The notes under the pieces were generated by a model. The model was given only the letters and a program-made list of their open reading frames with translations. It searched no databases and had not been told where the DNA came from. Position numbers and translations under genes: made by a program. From NCBI GenBank assembly GCA_041399155.1, contig JAWKTI010000002.1, positions 372,001-436,000 on the forward strand: 64,000 nt of DNA, given 5' to 3'. Shown in pieces: positions 46,196-53,398 of the stretch; the first letter of the stretch is position 1; each line of letters starts with the position of its first letter. The stretch is from Zavarzinella sp. (GTDB taxonomy: Bacteria > Planctomycetota > Planctomycetia > Gemmatales > Gemmataceae).

Positions 46196-47044
46196 CCGCC
46201 ATTTTTCAACATATTCAGTTGCCGTCATTTGGTAGTCGAGCATAAAATTAAATTCAATATTAAACTCTTCAAGTTGACTAATCTGTGACTTTGTGTAGTT
46301 GCCACTTCTTTCCAGGTAATAACCAATTGACTGATGGTAAGGATAAGTGTAAGCAATTTTCCTCAGGTATGCACATAAGCGGTTGATGGATACCCGATCA
46401 GAAGCTTCTGCAAAAGCTTTCGCCACTTCAGCAATACCACCGGAATAAACCGGCCGTACTGTAATGTCGATTAATGTACGCTCAAGATTTGTCATCCTCA
46501 GCGTAGTGCCCTCATTGCTTACTTTTTCAACGACTCCCAATTGATCTGTGTTGCCACCATTTAACAGATACACAGTGTATTCCCGAAATGATGCGATGTT
46601 GTTGGTTGTTCTACATGCAGTGGCAAACGAGCGGTTTATTCCAGCTTGCGTGAGTTCTCCTCCCCCGGGCCGCAGATTCTGTTCGATGTTGAAGTATATC
46701 GACTTGGGAATTTGCTCAGTGAGTCCATGGAAGTGCATTGCAGTATAGTGGCTATAATATCCATCCTGGTTGATTGATTGAATCAGTGCAAAATGTCCAA
46801 TTTCGCCTAACGTGTATCTTACTACAGGGCGTGGAAACTGAAAAATGTGTGATTGAAGATTGGCGTTCTTCTGCAAAAACTGCACAAACTGATTTACAGT
46901 TGTTTTCTGAGCAAGTCGCCAGAAAGATCGATTTTCAGCTAGAAGCTCTTCAAGGTCCGCTCTGGAGAAGGCGTACTTTTGGGTTTTGGCAAGTGCGGCA
47001 AGTATGTCCGCTTTCGCGATGGTTAATCTCGTTCTTGGAGCCAT
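46172..47044 (-). CDS. AbiEi-like antitoxin / transcriptional repressor
   Basis: 290 residues. An N-terminal winged-helix-like DNA-binding part (about 10-70) is followed by the AbiEi C-terminal domain, recognised by LIQSINQDGYYSHYTAMHFH and TNLERTLIDITVRPVYSGGI. AbiEi proteins bind their own promoter inverted repeats and counter the AbiEii nucleotidyltransferase without direct contact (type IV antitoxin). The gene is AT-rich like its partner and converges with it. The start could be ATG 47044 (MAPRTRLTI) or the 16-codon-longer 47092. A TATATAATG stretch in front of 47044 resembles a -10 box, favouring the shorter form. Two perfect palindromes lie 155-310 bp upstream. Confidence 0.8.
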   Translation of the reverse strand: MAPRTRLTIAKADILAALAKTQKYAFSRADLEELLAENRSFWRLAQKTTVNQFVQFLQKNANLQSHIFQFPRPVVRYTLGEIGHFALIQSINQDGYYSHYTAMHFHGLTEQIPKSIYFNIEQNLRPGGGELTQAGINRSFATACRTTNNIASFREYTVYLLNGGNTDQLGVVEKVSNEGTTLRMTNLERTLIDITVRPVYSGGIAEVAKAFAEASDRVSINRLCAYLRKIAYTYPYHQSIGYYLERSGNYTKSQISQLEEFNIEFNFMLDYQMTATEYVEKWRLFIPKGF

Positions 47045-47199
47045 TTTCTGGTAACCTGGAAACGTCGTTTTATACATTATATATACCACCAAAAATGACG
47101 TCCTATTCAGTGTTCTTTTTCAGGACGACGACTGTCGTTGGTGGGAATTGCCTGTGGTTACACACCACGCAGACCATTTTGGTACGAAAGTTAATAGGC

Positions 47200-47227
47200 G
47201 TCGTTGTAGTATATATACTACAACGAC
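47200..47227. promoter_or_regulatory. 28-bp perfect palindrome, operator candidate A
   Basis: Left arm GTCGTTGTAGTATA, right arm TATACTACAACGAC, with no mismatch and no spacer. The 12-bp centre, AGTATATATACT, is shared with palindrome B. AbiEi-type repressors bind inverted repeats, so an operator for the flanking gene on the minus strand is likely (inference). No binding data. Confidence 0.7.
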
Positions 47228-47300
47228 CGACATTTTCCAGAACTACTCACTTCATCGCTTGTTTTAGCAGCAGATCGTTCCGAATTTTGGAAAGCCAGAC

Positions 47301-47329
47301 TTGCTTTTCAATGGATAATGTGCTAGAAT
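47301..47329 (+). promoter_or_regulatory. Sigma-70-like promoter overlapping palindrome B
   Basis: TTGCTT at 47301-47306, a 17-base spacer, and TAGAAT at 47324-47329. The -10 box lies in the left arm of palindrome B, so transcription would start near the palindrome centre and run towards the short frame at 47361. Confidence 0.4.
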
Positions 47330-47351
47330 CAGTATATATACTGATTCTAGC
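47322..47351. promoter_or_regulatory. 30-bp perfect palindrome, operator candidate B
   Basis: Left arm GCTAGAATCAGTATA, right arm TATACTGATTCTAGC, with no mismatch. Contains the same AGTATATATACT core as palindrome A, about 122 bp away, while the flanks differ. Two long perfect palindromes with an identical core so close together are unlikely by chance. Confidence 0.7.
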
Positions 47352-47360
47352 GACTATAAA

Positions 47361-47510
47361 ATGGCTTGTCTATTTGCGTATGGCTGTGAAGCGAGTTCGG
47401 GATTCCACTGCAACAGCATTTTGTTTAGCGACGAGCCTGCGATATTGCCAACAGCGCCAGGGCTGAGCTATCAGGATCTGGATGCGGCGATTACGCCAAA
47501 AAACAGATAA
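47361..47510 (+). CDS. Possible 49-residue protein downstream of palindrome B
   Basis: ATG 47361 to TAA 47508-47510. The peptide begins MACLFAYGCEASSGFHC and later reads LSYQDLDAAITPKNR. No ribosome site precedes it and I recognise no family. It may be a real small gene controlled by palindrome B, a remnant of a longer gene, or chance. It ends 8 bp before the AHSA1-type gene on the other strand. Confidence 0.25.
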   Translation: MACLFAYGCEASSGFHCNSILFSDEPAILPTAPGLSYQDLDAAITPKNR

Positions 47511-47518
47511 TCGGATTC

Positions 47519-47965
47519 TTAATACGTTTGTGTTTTGGTCAGGATGGATCCTAAGCGATCCAGCACCTGTTCATTTGCTGTGGTGCTCAGTTCGCGCATG
47601 GCTGCAGCGACAGTCGGGTTTTCAAATTCCTGATGCCAATGTAGCAGCGTTTTGTTTTCGCTAGGAGAAAGAGTCACCGTCAGGCGAAACCAGGGCATCA
47701 CAATATGTTCAATAACAAGCCGCTCATTGGGTACTAATTCCCGAAAGATGCTGTCGTTTAAGTAATTGGCACCGTTGGGCGCATGCATTGTAAATACCCA
47801 GCGTCCTTCAGGCACGAATTCAAACTGAGAGAACGTATTGGTGAAACCCTCAGGTCCCCACCATTGTGCCAGTAAGGCAGGATCTTCAAATGCGCTGTAC
47901 ACCTCTTGTGGGCTGGCATTCAACAGACGTTCTGTCTGCACCGAACAATCAAGTTGTTCTTTCAT
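47519..47965 (-). CDS. SRPBCC/AHSA1-type ligand-binding protein
   Basis: 148 residues of the START-like helix-grip fold. Typical parts: TERLLNASPQEVYSAFEDPA, LLAQWWGPEGFTNT (the W-W-G-P signature) and a late beta strand TVTLSPSENKTLLHW. Members bind hydrophobic ligands or act as Hsp90 ATPase activator-like proteins; the ligand is not known. It starts 2 bp after the aroF-like gene on the same strand, so it is part of that transcript. Confidence 0.83.
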   Translation of the reverse strand: MKEQLDCSVQTERLLNASPQEVYSAFEDPALLAQWWGPEGFTNTFSQFEFVPEGRWVFTMHAPNGANYLNDSIFRELVPNERLVIEHIVMPWFRLTVTLSPSENKTLLHWHQEFENPTVAAAMRELSTTANEQVLDRLGSILTKTQTY

Positions 47966-47967
47966 CC

Positions 47968-48984
47968 TTAATTCACCATCCGGTTCATGATTGGGGCCAT
48001 TTCGCGAAGTGAGGTCAGTAACTGCTGAAAACCGACAAAATCGAGCGACTGGGCCCCATCGGACATTGCCTGTTCGGGTGTGGGGTGGATTTCAATCAAC
48101 AACCCATCCGCACCCGCTGCCAGGGCTGCCTTGGCCATTGCGGGTACGTAGGCTCGTTTCCCTGTCCCATGACTGGGGTCCACAAATATCGGTAAGTGGG
48201 AGAGTGCTTTGGCAGGTGGGATCACGGACAGATCCAGCGTATTCCGGCTATGATCGGAAAATGTCCGTACACCACGCTCACAGAGGATCACCTGATAATT
48301 CCCACCTGCCAGGATATATTCTGCCGACATCAACCATTCATCCAGAGTGGCACTCATTCCACGTTTCAGCAGAACAGGAACCCGCATCTGCGAAACACGT
48401 TTCAGCAACGAATAATTCTGCATGTTTCGGGTGCCAATCTGCACCATATCAATCTGATCTTCAAATGCCGCAGCATGTTCCACATCCATCAGCTCGGTAA
48501 CAATTCCAATGCCACTTTCCTGCCTTACCCGCTTCAGGATTTCAATTCCTTGCAGGCCCATTCCCTGAAAACTGTAGGGGCTGCTGCGTGGTTTGAACGC
48601 GCCCGCCCGCAGGAAATGGACGCCGTTTTCCAGTAGAAAACGGGCCGTATCTGCGATCATCGCTTCATTTTCAACCGAACAGGGACCTGCAATGATCGTG
48701 AAATGCTGCGAGCTGATCCTGGACTGTGGAAAATCGATTACAGTATCCGCAGGGTGCATTTCCCGCCCGGTAAGTTTGTACGGTTTGGTCACCCGAATAC
48801 ATTCCTTCACGCCATCCAGGACTTCCAGTTGCCGTGAATCAACCGCACCCGTATTGCCGGTGATTCCAATTGCTGTGCGAGTCGCCCCGGGTAATGGGTG
48901 GGGGGTCAGCTCCAGGCGGCAAATTGCTTCTATCACGCGATCAATCTGCTGTTGAGTTGCCTGATTCTGCATCACTACGAGCAT
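47968..48984 (-). CDS. aroF: 3-deoxy-7-phosphoheptulonate (DAHP) synthase
   Basis: Joins phosphoenolpyruvate and erythrose-4-phosphate in the first step of the shikimate pathway. 338 residues of the Thermotoga type: a ferredoxin-like regulatory N-terminal domain (about 1-75) and a TIM-barrel domain. Barrel motifs: IAGPCSVENE, AGAFKPRSSPYSFQG, IGTRNMQNYSLLK, LLKRGMSATLDEW, CERGVRTF and DPSHGTGKR. The N-terminal domain suggests inhibition by an aromatic amino acid, as in that subfamily. Followed 2 bp later by the AHSA1-type gene. The letter in the symbol is a family label, not a claim of a specific isozyme. Confidence 0.92.
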   Translation of the reverse strand: MLVVMQNQATQQQIDRVIEAICRLELTPHPLPGATRTAIGITGNTGAVDSRQLEVLDGVKECIRVTKPYKLTGREMHPADTVIDFPQSRISSQHFTIIAGPCSVENEAMIADTARFLLENGVHFLRAGAFKPRSSPYSFQGMGLQGIEILKRVRQESGIGIVTELMDVEHAAAFEDQIDMVQIGTRNMQNYSLLKRVSQMRVPVLLKRGMSATLDEWLMSAEYILAGGNYQVILCERGVRTFSDHSRNTLDLSVIPPAKALSHLPIFVDPSHGTGKRAYVPAMAKAALAAGADGLLIEIHPTPEQAMSDGAQSLDFVGFQQLLTSLREMAPIMNRMVN

Positions 48985-49107
48985 GACTTATCCCCACATC
49001 GGTGGTGTATGAACTGGTTTCTGTTGGTGTCTTTCAGTAATTCCTGATATTATACTGCCTGATGCGATGAACAAGCCACTGAACAATTACGGCACGGATC
49101 GACTTTC

Positions 49108-49974
49108 ATGCAACGACTGAATGATTTGGAAATGCTCCCCGGCTGGCCAGACCACTTGACCGTGGTTATCCAGGAGTTGGGGCTGCCAGAGGAAATTTAC
49201 TCCATTTCCGAACTCAAAAATCGTCGTCGCCTGATTGCGGGTGCCTTGCTGCTCGTTGCGGCCGCCTTGGGCGGGCTCTACATCTACGTCCAACAGATCG
49301 AAAACTCCATTCTGGAGATCATTGCCTGCATCAGCATGGCAATTGCCGGGTTGTCGCTGGTCGGAGTTGCTCGTTCAGAACGTGGCTTGTGGGTGCTGCA
49401 ATATCCCCATGGATTACTTCGCTGGCAAAACAATGCCCTGATTTCTTTCAATTGGGACGAAGTTGTTTGCCTGCAACTGACTGGTGTGACCCACTGTGGG
49501 CCATTTCAGGGCGAAGCGGATGCCAATGGCGAACCACGAAGCGCATGGATCCCGGTGGATCGCTCTGTATCTGCTCTGGTGGGTCCCAGTATGCTGTTAG
49601 TCCGTCGAGATGGTGGGCTGGCAATTTTTCCCTCGTCGCTCAACAATTTTGCCACACTGGTGAAAGTGGCTCAACAGCAGACTTTTCAACGTCTCTGGCC
49701 AAAGCACCTCGAACAATTCCGCCGGAAAGGGAAGGTGGAATTGGGCGAAATGACCATTCGTCGACGTGGAGTCCAGAGCACCACCAGCGAAATCGACTGG
49801 AACCGAATACGTGAAGTATTGATCTGTGGTGGCAACTTTATGATTCAGGACAAAAACCACCACCGCCCGTGGGGAATTGTGCCACTGGAGCGAATTCTGA
49901 ATCCGCATGTGCTGATGGCATTTATTGCGATGGGAATCTCCCCACGCACCGAACGCCCGACAGCAACACGATAA
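49108..49974 (+). CDS. Two-helix membrane protein, function unknown
   Basis: 288 residues. Two adjacent membrane helices at about 45-65 and 72-92 (GALLLVAAALGGLYIYV; IIACISMAIAGLSLVGV) are followed by a cytoplasmic domain of about 190 residues. That part reads like a PH-type or YcxB-type beta domain (LWVLQYPHGLLRWQNNALIS) that may bind membrane lipids, but the match is weak. The N-terminus (MQRLNDLEMLPGWPDHLTVV) is soluble. Not linked to its convergent neighbour, the DUF1080 gene, by any known pathway. Confidence 0.65.
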   Translation: MQRLNDLEMLPGWPDHLTVVIQELGLPEEIYSISELKNRRRLIAGALLLVAAALGGLYIYVQQIENSILEIIACISMAIAGLSLVGVARSERGLWVLQYPHGLLRWQNNALISFNWDEVVCLQLTGVTHCGPFQGEADANGEPRSAWIPVDRSVSALVGPSMLLVRRDGGLAIFPSSLNNFATLVKVAQQQTFQRLWPKHLEQFRRKGKVELGEMTIRRRGVQSTTSEIDWNRIREVLICGGNFMIQDKNHHRPWGIVPLERILNPHVLMAFIAMGISPRTERPTATR

Positions 49975-49985
49975 GTGTCTTCCAC

Positions 49986-50789
49986 TTATTCTTTGGTGGG
50001 GGTTTTCAATTCCGACTTTGGTTCTGGTTTCTTGCCCACCAAAGGCTTCAATTCGCGTATCCAGATATTGCGAAACTTGACCGGATTACCGTGGAACTGC
50101 AGATTGATCGTACCACGTGGTTCGTGGGGCGTATATGCTGCTGGCCGATCGTAATAAGTGCCTCCCTCGCATTCAAAATGATTCTGCACCACTACCCCAT
50201 TGTGCAGCACGGTAATTGTAGTCGGCTTGATCAGTTTCTTCTGTTCGTCAAACCGAGCTGATTCAAAAATAATGTCATAGGTCTGCCATTCCCCAGGTCC
50301 ACGGCTGGCATTTACCATCGGTGGGTTCTGCTTGTAGATGGAAGCACACTGGCCATCAAAATAGGTTTTGTTCTGGAATGAATCGAGAATCTGTACTTCA
50401 TAACGCCCCATAAAGTAAATGCCGCTGTTTCCACGCCCCTGACCTTCACCTTTCACCTCTGCCGGGGTAGCAAACTCCAAGTGAAACTGGCAATCACCAA
50501 ACATTTCTTTGGTGGTAATGCCCGATTTTTTGGCGATGGCATAACCATCTTCAATAACCCAGTTTTCACCGTTCTTCCACTGGCTCAAGTCTTTACCATC
50601 GAAAAGCACTTTGGCATCAGAAGGTGGCATGCCAACCGTACTGCCAGGCGTTACCACAGGTGGTTCCGGCCAGACAATTCCCGATTTATACTCCCGCTGG
50701 GCATACACATTCGTTCGCCACAGATCGTAACACCACATGCTGGCACCAAAGCCAACTGTTACCAGAATTCCAGGCCACCAACGTTTCAT
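49986..50789 (-). CDS. Membrane-anchored DUF1080 protein
   Basis: 267 residues. A short N-terminal hydrophobic anchor (about 5-22, WWPGILVTVGFGASMW) is followed by one DUF1080 domain, with DAKVLFDGKDLSQWKNGEN and the late YTPHEPRGTINLQFHG and VKFRNIWIREL. DUF1080 is a jelly-roll fold common in planctomycetes and assigned to 3-keto-disaccharide hydrolases in a few studied members. Substrate here unknown. A strong AAGGAG ribosome site lies upstream. The next gene on the strand, the esterase, starts about 920 bp upstream. Confidence 0.85.
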   Translation of the reverse strand: MKRWWPGILVTVGFGASMWCYDLWRTNVYAQREYKSGIVWPEPPVVTPGSTVGMPPSDAKVLFDGKDLSQWKNGENWVIEDGYAIAKKSGITTKEMFGDCQFHLEFATPAEVKGEGQGRGNSGIYFMGRYEVQILDSFQNKTYFDGQCASIYKQNPPMVNASRGPGEWQTYDIIFESARFDEQKKLIKPTTITVLHNGVVVQNHFECEGGTYYDRPAAYTPHEPRGTINLQFHGNPVKFRNIWIRELKPLVGKKPEPKSELKTPTKE

Positions 50790-50843
50790 CGCATACTCCT
50801 TGTTGCATTTCTAATAATTTCAATCAGATTTTCTGAACATTCA

Positions 50844-51710
50844 CTATTTTGCCGTTTTCACTTCATCTCGCCAGAGCCACATCAGTGCTTCCGGCATCGT
50901 TTGCCCACCCTGTTTGCCGTTGTGGCCACCATCGCCAAACTCAAAGCGATAATCGTACCGCATATATTTCAGTGCGGCTGCCATTGACAGATTCATCAAC
51001 GGCCAGGAACCGTGCAGGTTGTCCAGGTCGTTGGCTCCGTCCTGCAGCCAGACACGGATTGGTTTGCGCTGGGTCTTTCGAATCATTCCGGGGTATACAT
51101 CTCCGCCACGAATGTTGGTAAAACTGCCCACGTGGCTAAGTACCTTGCTGAACAGATCGGGGCGTTCCCATGCAGCGGTAAAGGCACATATGCCGCCTGA
51201 ACTGATCCCGCAGATGCCACGCCCGGCAGCATCGGTCCGAAGTTTGTATTTCTTGCCCAATTCCTCCAAGATTTCTTTTTCCAGAAACTCAGCGTACTGC
51301 GGGGAAAGAGTGTCGTATTCGAAACTGCGATTCCGACGATTTTCACCCCCACCCTCTGCAGAAATATTGCCTGGGTTAATAAATACCGCAATAATGACGG
51401 GTAATTTTCCGGCATCGATCAGATTGTCCATCACGATGGGCACGCGGTATTGGCCTTTTGGCTGCTGATACCACTCTCCATCCTGAAAAATCATCACACA
51501 GGCCGGTGTACTTCCATCGTACTGTGCGGGAACGTAAGTCCAGTATTTGCGATTGGTTCCCGCAAAAACCTTGCTTTCCCAGATGGCTTCGGTTACCTTC
51601 CCTTTGGGTACATTTTCTTTGGGCTCTGCCCATGGACCTGGCTTGTAATCATCAGCAGCAGAAATGATGCCTGAACATGCCAGAAAACAGCAGTAGAACA
51701 ATGGTTTCAT
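50844..51710 (-). CDS. Exported esterase of the enterobactin-esterase-like fold
   Basis: 288 residues. Signal peptide MKPLFYCCFLACSGIISA. The esterase D/Fes-type fold begins with KVFAGTNRKYWTYVPAQYDG and has the nucleophile GISSGG, an Asp in WLQDGANDLDN and a His in FGDGGHNGKQGG. It should cleave an ester in the periplasm or outside; substrate unknown. The frame continues open 68 codons upstream, but those residues have no signal and the chosen ATG restores one. Its 5' end lies 54 bp before the DUF1080 gene's start region on the same strand. Confidence 0.85.
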   Translation of the reverse strand: MKPLFYCCFLACSGIISAADDYKPGPWAEPKENVPKGKVTEAIWESKVFAGTNRKYWTYVPAQYDGSTPACVMIFQDGEWYQQPKGQYRVPIVMDNLIDAGKLPVIIAVFINPGNISAEGGGENRRNRSFEYDTLSPQYAEFLEKEILEELGKKYKLRTDAAGRGICGISSGGICAFTAAWERPDLFSKVLSHVGSFTNIRGGDVYPGMIRKTQRKPIRVWLQDGANDLDNLHGSWPLMNLSMAAALKYMRYDYRFEFGDGGHNGKQGGQTMPEALMWLWRDEVKTAK

Positions 51711-51857
51711 GCAATTACCCTTCGGAAGTTTCTCTATTCTCACAACCATACTCGATGGATGGAAAGAGAGGCAAGAAGATTTTTCCGTAATACAATGGAA
51801 CTTCTCAATGTATCTAGTGGATACAGGATTGTAATTACCCACCTTGAGGAACATCTG

Positions 51858-52712
51858 ATGACACGAAGTTGGACGATCGCCTTTGTTGCAGTTTACTGGG
51901 CAATTCTGGCACACACTGCCGTGGGGGATGATATTTCCACCCAGTTACGTTCTGCCCAGGAGCAATTGAAACTAGGTCAATTCAAAATAGCGCAGGATCA
52001 TGTGGATGCTGCGCTGAAACTGGATGACAAAAATGCCCAGATCCACTTTATGCAGGGCGAAATTTTCGCTGCGATGCGTAAGCATGATCCTGCGATCAGT
52101 GCTTACGAGAAAGCATACCAGTTGGATAACAAAATGATCATCGCCGTCGATCGACGTGGGGGTGAGCAGTTCAAACTGGGTAAAGTGGCAGAATCCATTG
52201 TTGATTTTGACCGTTACCTGAAAGTATTTCCTAAACAGGAAGCCGCCCACTGGCGACGTGGGATTTCCTACTACTACGTGAAAAAATTTGCAGAAGGTGC
52301 CCGCCAGTTCGACATCGGCCAGGAAGTGTTTGGTGCAGATGTGGAAAATGCATTCTGGTACTGGCTCTGTCTGTGTGGCAAAGATGGTGTACAGAAAGCC
52401 AATTCCAAAATCCTGAAGCTCAGCGCACCCGATGCCCGTATTCCAATGATGGACATTTATGCCATGCTGCAAGGCAAAGCTAAGCCCGAAGATGTGATTG
52501 TCACAGCTACGAACGCCAAATTAAGTGCGGATGATAAAAACGAGGCAATGTTCTACGCCAACCTCTACGTGGGGCTTTATTACGAAGGCATTGGTAAACC
52601 CAAAGAGAGCCTGAAACACATTGAAACTGCTGTCGAAAAATATGTGATTAGCCACTATATGTGGGATGTGGCTAAGGTTCACCATCTGCTGCGTACAGGT
52701 AAGAAAGATTAG
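51858..52712 (+). CDS. Exported TPR protein
   Basis: 284 residues. A signal peptide is present (MTRSWTIAFVAVYWAILAH). At least five tetratricopeptide units follow, beginning SAQEQLKLGQFKIAQDHVDA and including AHWRRGISYYYVKKFAEGAR. The NlpI-like organisation (TPR units with the spacing YAMLQGKAKPEDV) suggests a periplasmic adaptor, but this is weak. GAGGA ten bases upstream supports the ATG at 51858. Divergent from the esterase gene with a 147-bp shared promoter region. Confidence 0.82.
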   Translation: MTRSWTIAFVAVYWAILAHTAVGDDISTQLRSAQEQLKLGQFKIAQDHVDAALKLDDKNAQIHFMQGEIFAAMRKHDPAISAYEKAYQLDNKMIIAVDRRGGEQFKLGKVAESIVDFDRYLKVFPKQEAAHWRRGISYYYVKKFAEGARQFDIGQEVFGADVENAFWYWLCLCGKDGVQKANSKILKLSAPDARIPMMDIYAMLQGKAKPEDVIVTATNAKLSADDKNEAMFYANLYVGLYYEGIGKPKESLKHIETAVEKYVISHYMWDVAKVHHLLRTGKKD

Positions 52713-53013
52713 GGACAATCAGAAGTACCCAATCAAATTTCAAGATTCAACGTACTTCTGTTCGGAATAGAGGCTTGACCTTACTTTGCGTCCCAAACAA
52801 ATTCTCGTGACACTACTTCGCCATAGCCCACGCTTCATAGTGAATGAAAAGCAGTTTGCGCCCACTGGAGCAATCGGTGCGTAGGAAAAAGCACTCGCAA
52901 AAAATGAAATATCTTTCATTTTTGTCAGAATGTCACGCTGTGGGGATTATTTATTAGATGAGTTTAGCCAGAATCGTGAAGGTTGCTTCTGGCGTTAGCT
53001 GATCGGAAAGGAA
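52713..53013. other. 301-bp gap with an inverted repeat
   Basis: CAGAAGTAC at 52720-52728 and GTACTTCTG at 52752-52760 form perfect 9-bp arms around a 23-base loop just after the TPR stop; no T-run follows. The remainder is featureless AT-rich sequence. The next gene is on the minus strand and ends at 53014. Confidence 0.5.
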
Positions 53014-53253
53014 TCAGCCTTTGTTGACGAACTCTTTCGCGTCAGCTTCAGTAATCTGCGTGATTGGCTTGCCAAGTTCAGCACTGAGCCAGCTTTGTAT
53101 CACGGGAGTGTAAGGAAACGTGCCGGCCTTCATTAACTGCAGGAGACGATTGTGACGACGTGCACGCTCTTCCCGCTTGAAGTGGCCATTGCGAATCCGC
53201 GATTCTTGTTTTAACCGAAGTCGGAGATTCAAACGATCACGACGAACGCCCAT
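53014..53253 (-). CDS. Small basic protein, function unknown
   Basis: 79 residues, very rich in Arg and Lys in the first half (GVRRDRLNLRLRLKQ, then KREERARRHNRLLQL), acidic near the end. The pattern resembles small ribosome-associated basic proteins of the planctomycete-chlamydia-verrucomicrobia group, but I cannot assign a family. AGGTGG six bases before the ATG supports the start. It lies 145 bp downstream of the pilus-type operon, possibly at its end. Confidence 0.6.
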   Translation of the reverse strand: MGVRRDRLNLRLRLKQESRIRNGHFKREERARRHNRLLQLMKAGTFPYTPVIQSWLSAELGKPITQITEADAKEFVNKG

Positions 53254-53398
53254 TGTCCCACCTGCAAACTAAAAGTCTATCAATAAGAAAAAACCAAAAA
53301 GTTAAGATAGGTTTTCAGTAACAGGCGGCAATGGAATATTAAAAAATTGAAAAAAGTAACAAGGTGTGGTCAGGAGAAAATATCTCGCTCAAGCAGCA

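Larger units (their letters stand above)
47093..47518. other. 426-bp regulatory-looking gap upstream of the AbiEi-like gene
   Basis: AT-rich gap with no long gene. It holds the two large palindromes, a promoter-like sequence and a 49-codon frame (all listed separately). GTCGTTG also occurs near 47131 as a possible half-site of the first palindrome. CGTCCT and AGGACG near 47100 and 47126 could pair as a weak stem. Confidence 0.6.

Noticed and set aside
46774..47466. Plus-strand frame of 230 codons across the AbiEi-like gene and the palindromes
   Set aside because: Antisense to AbiEi and translates palindromes as protein; no motif.
47093..47518. Insertion-sequence remnant as an explanation of the palindromes
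   Set aside because: No transposase remains, no target duplication is visible, and both palindromes are complete and symmetrical rather than terminal repeats of one element.
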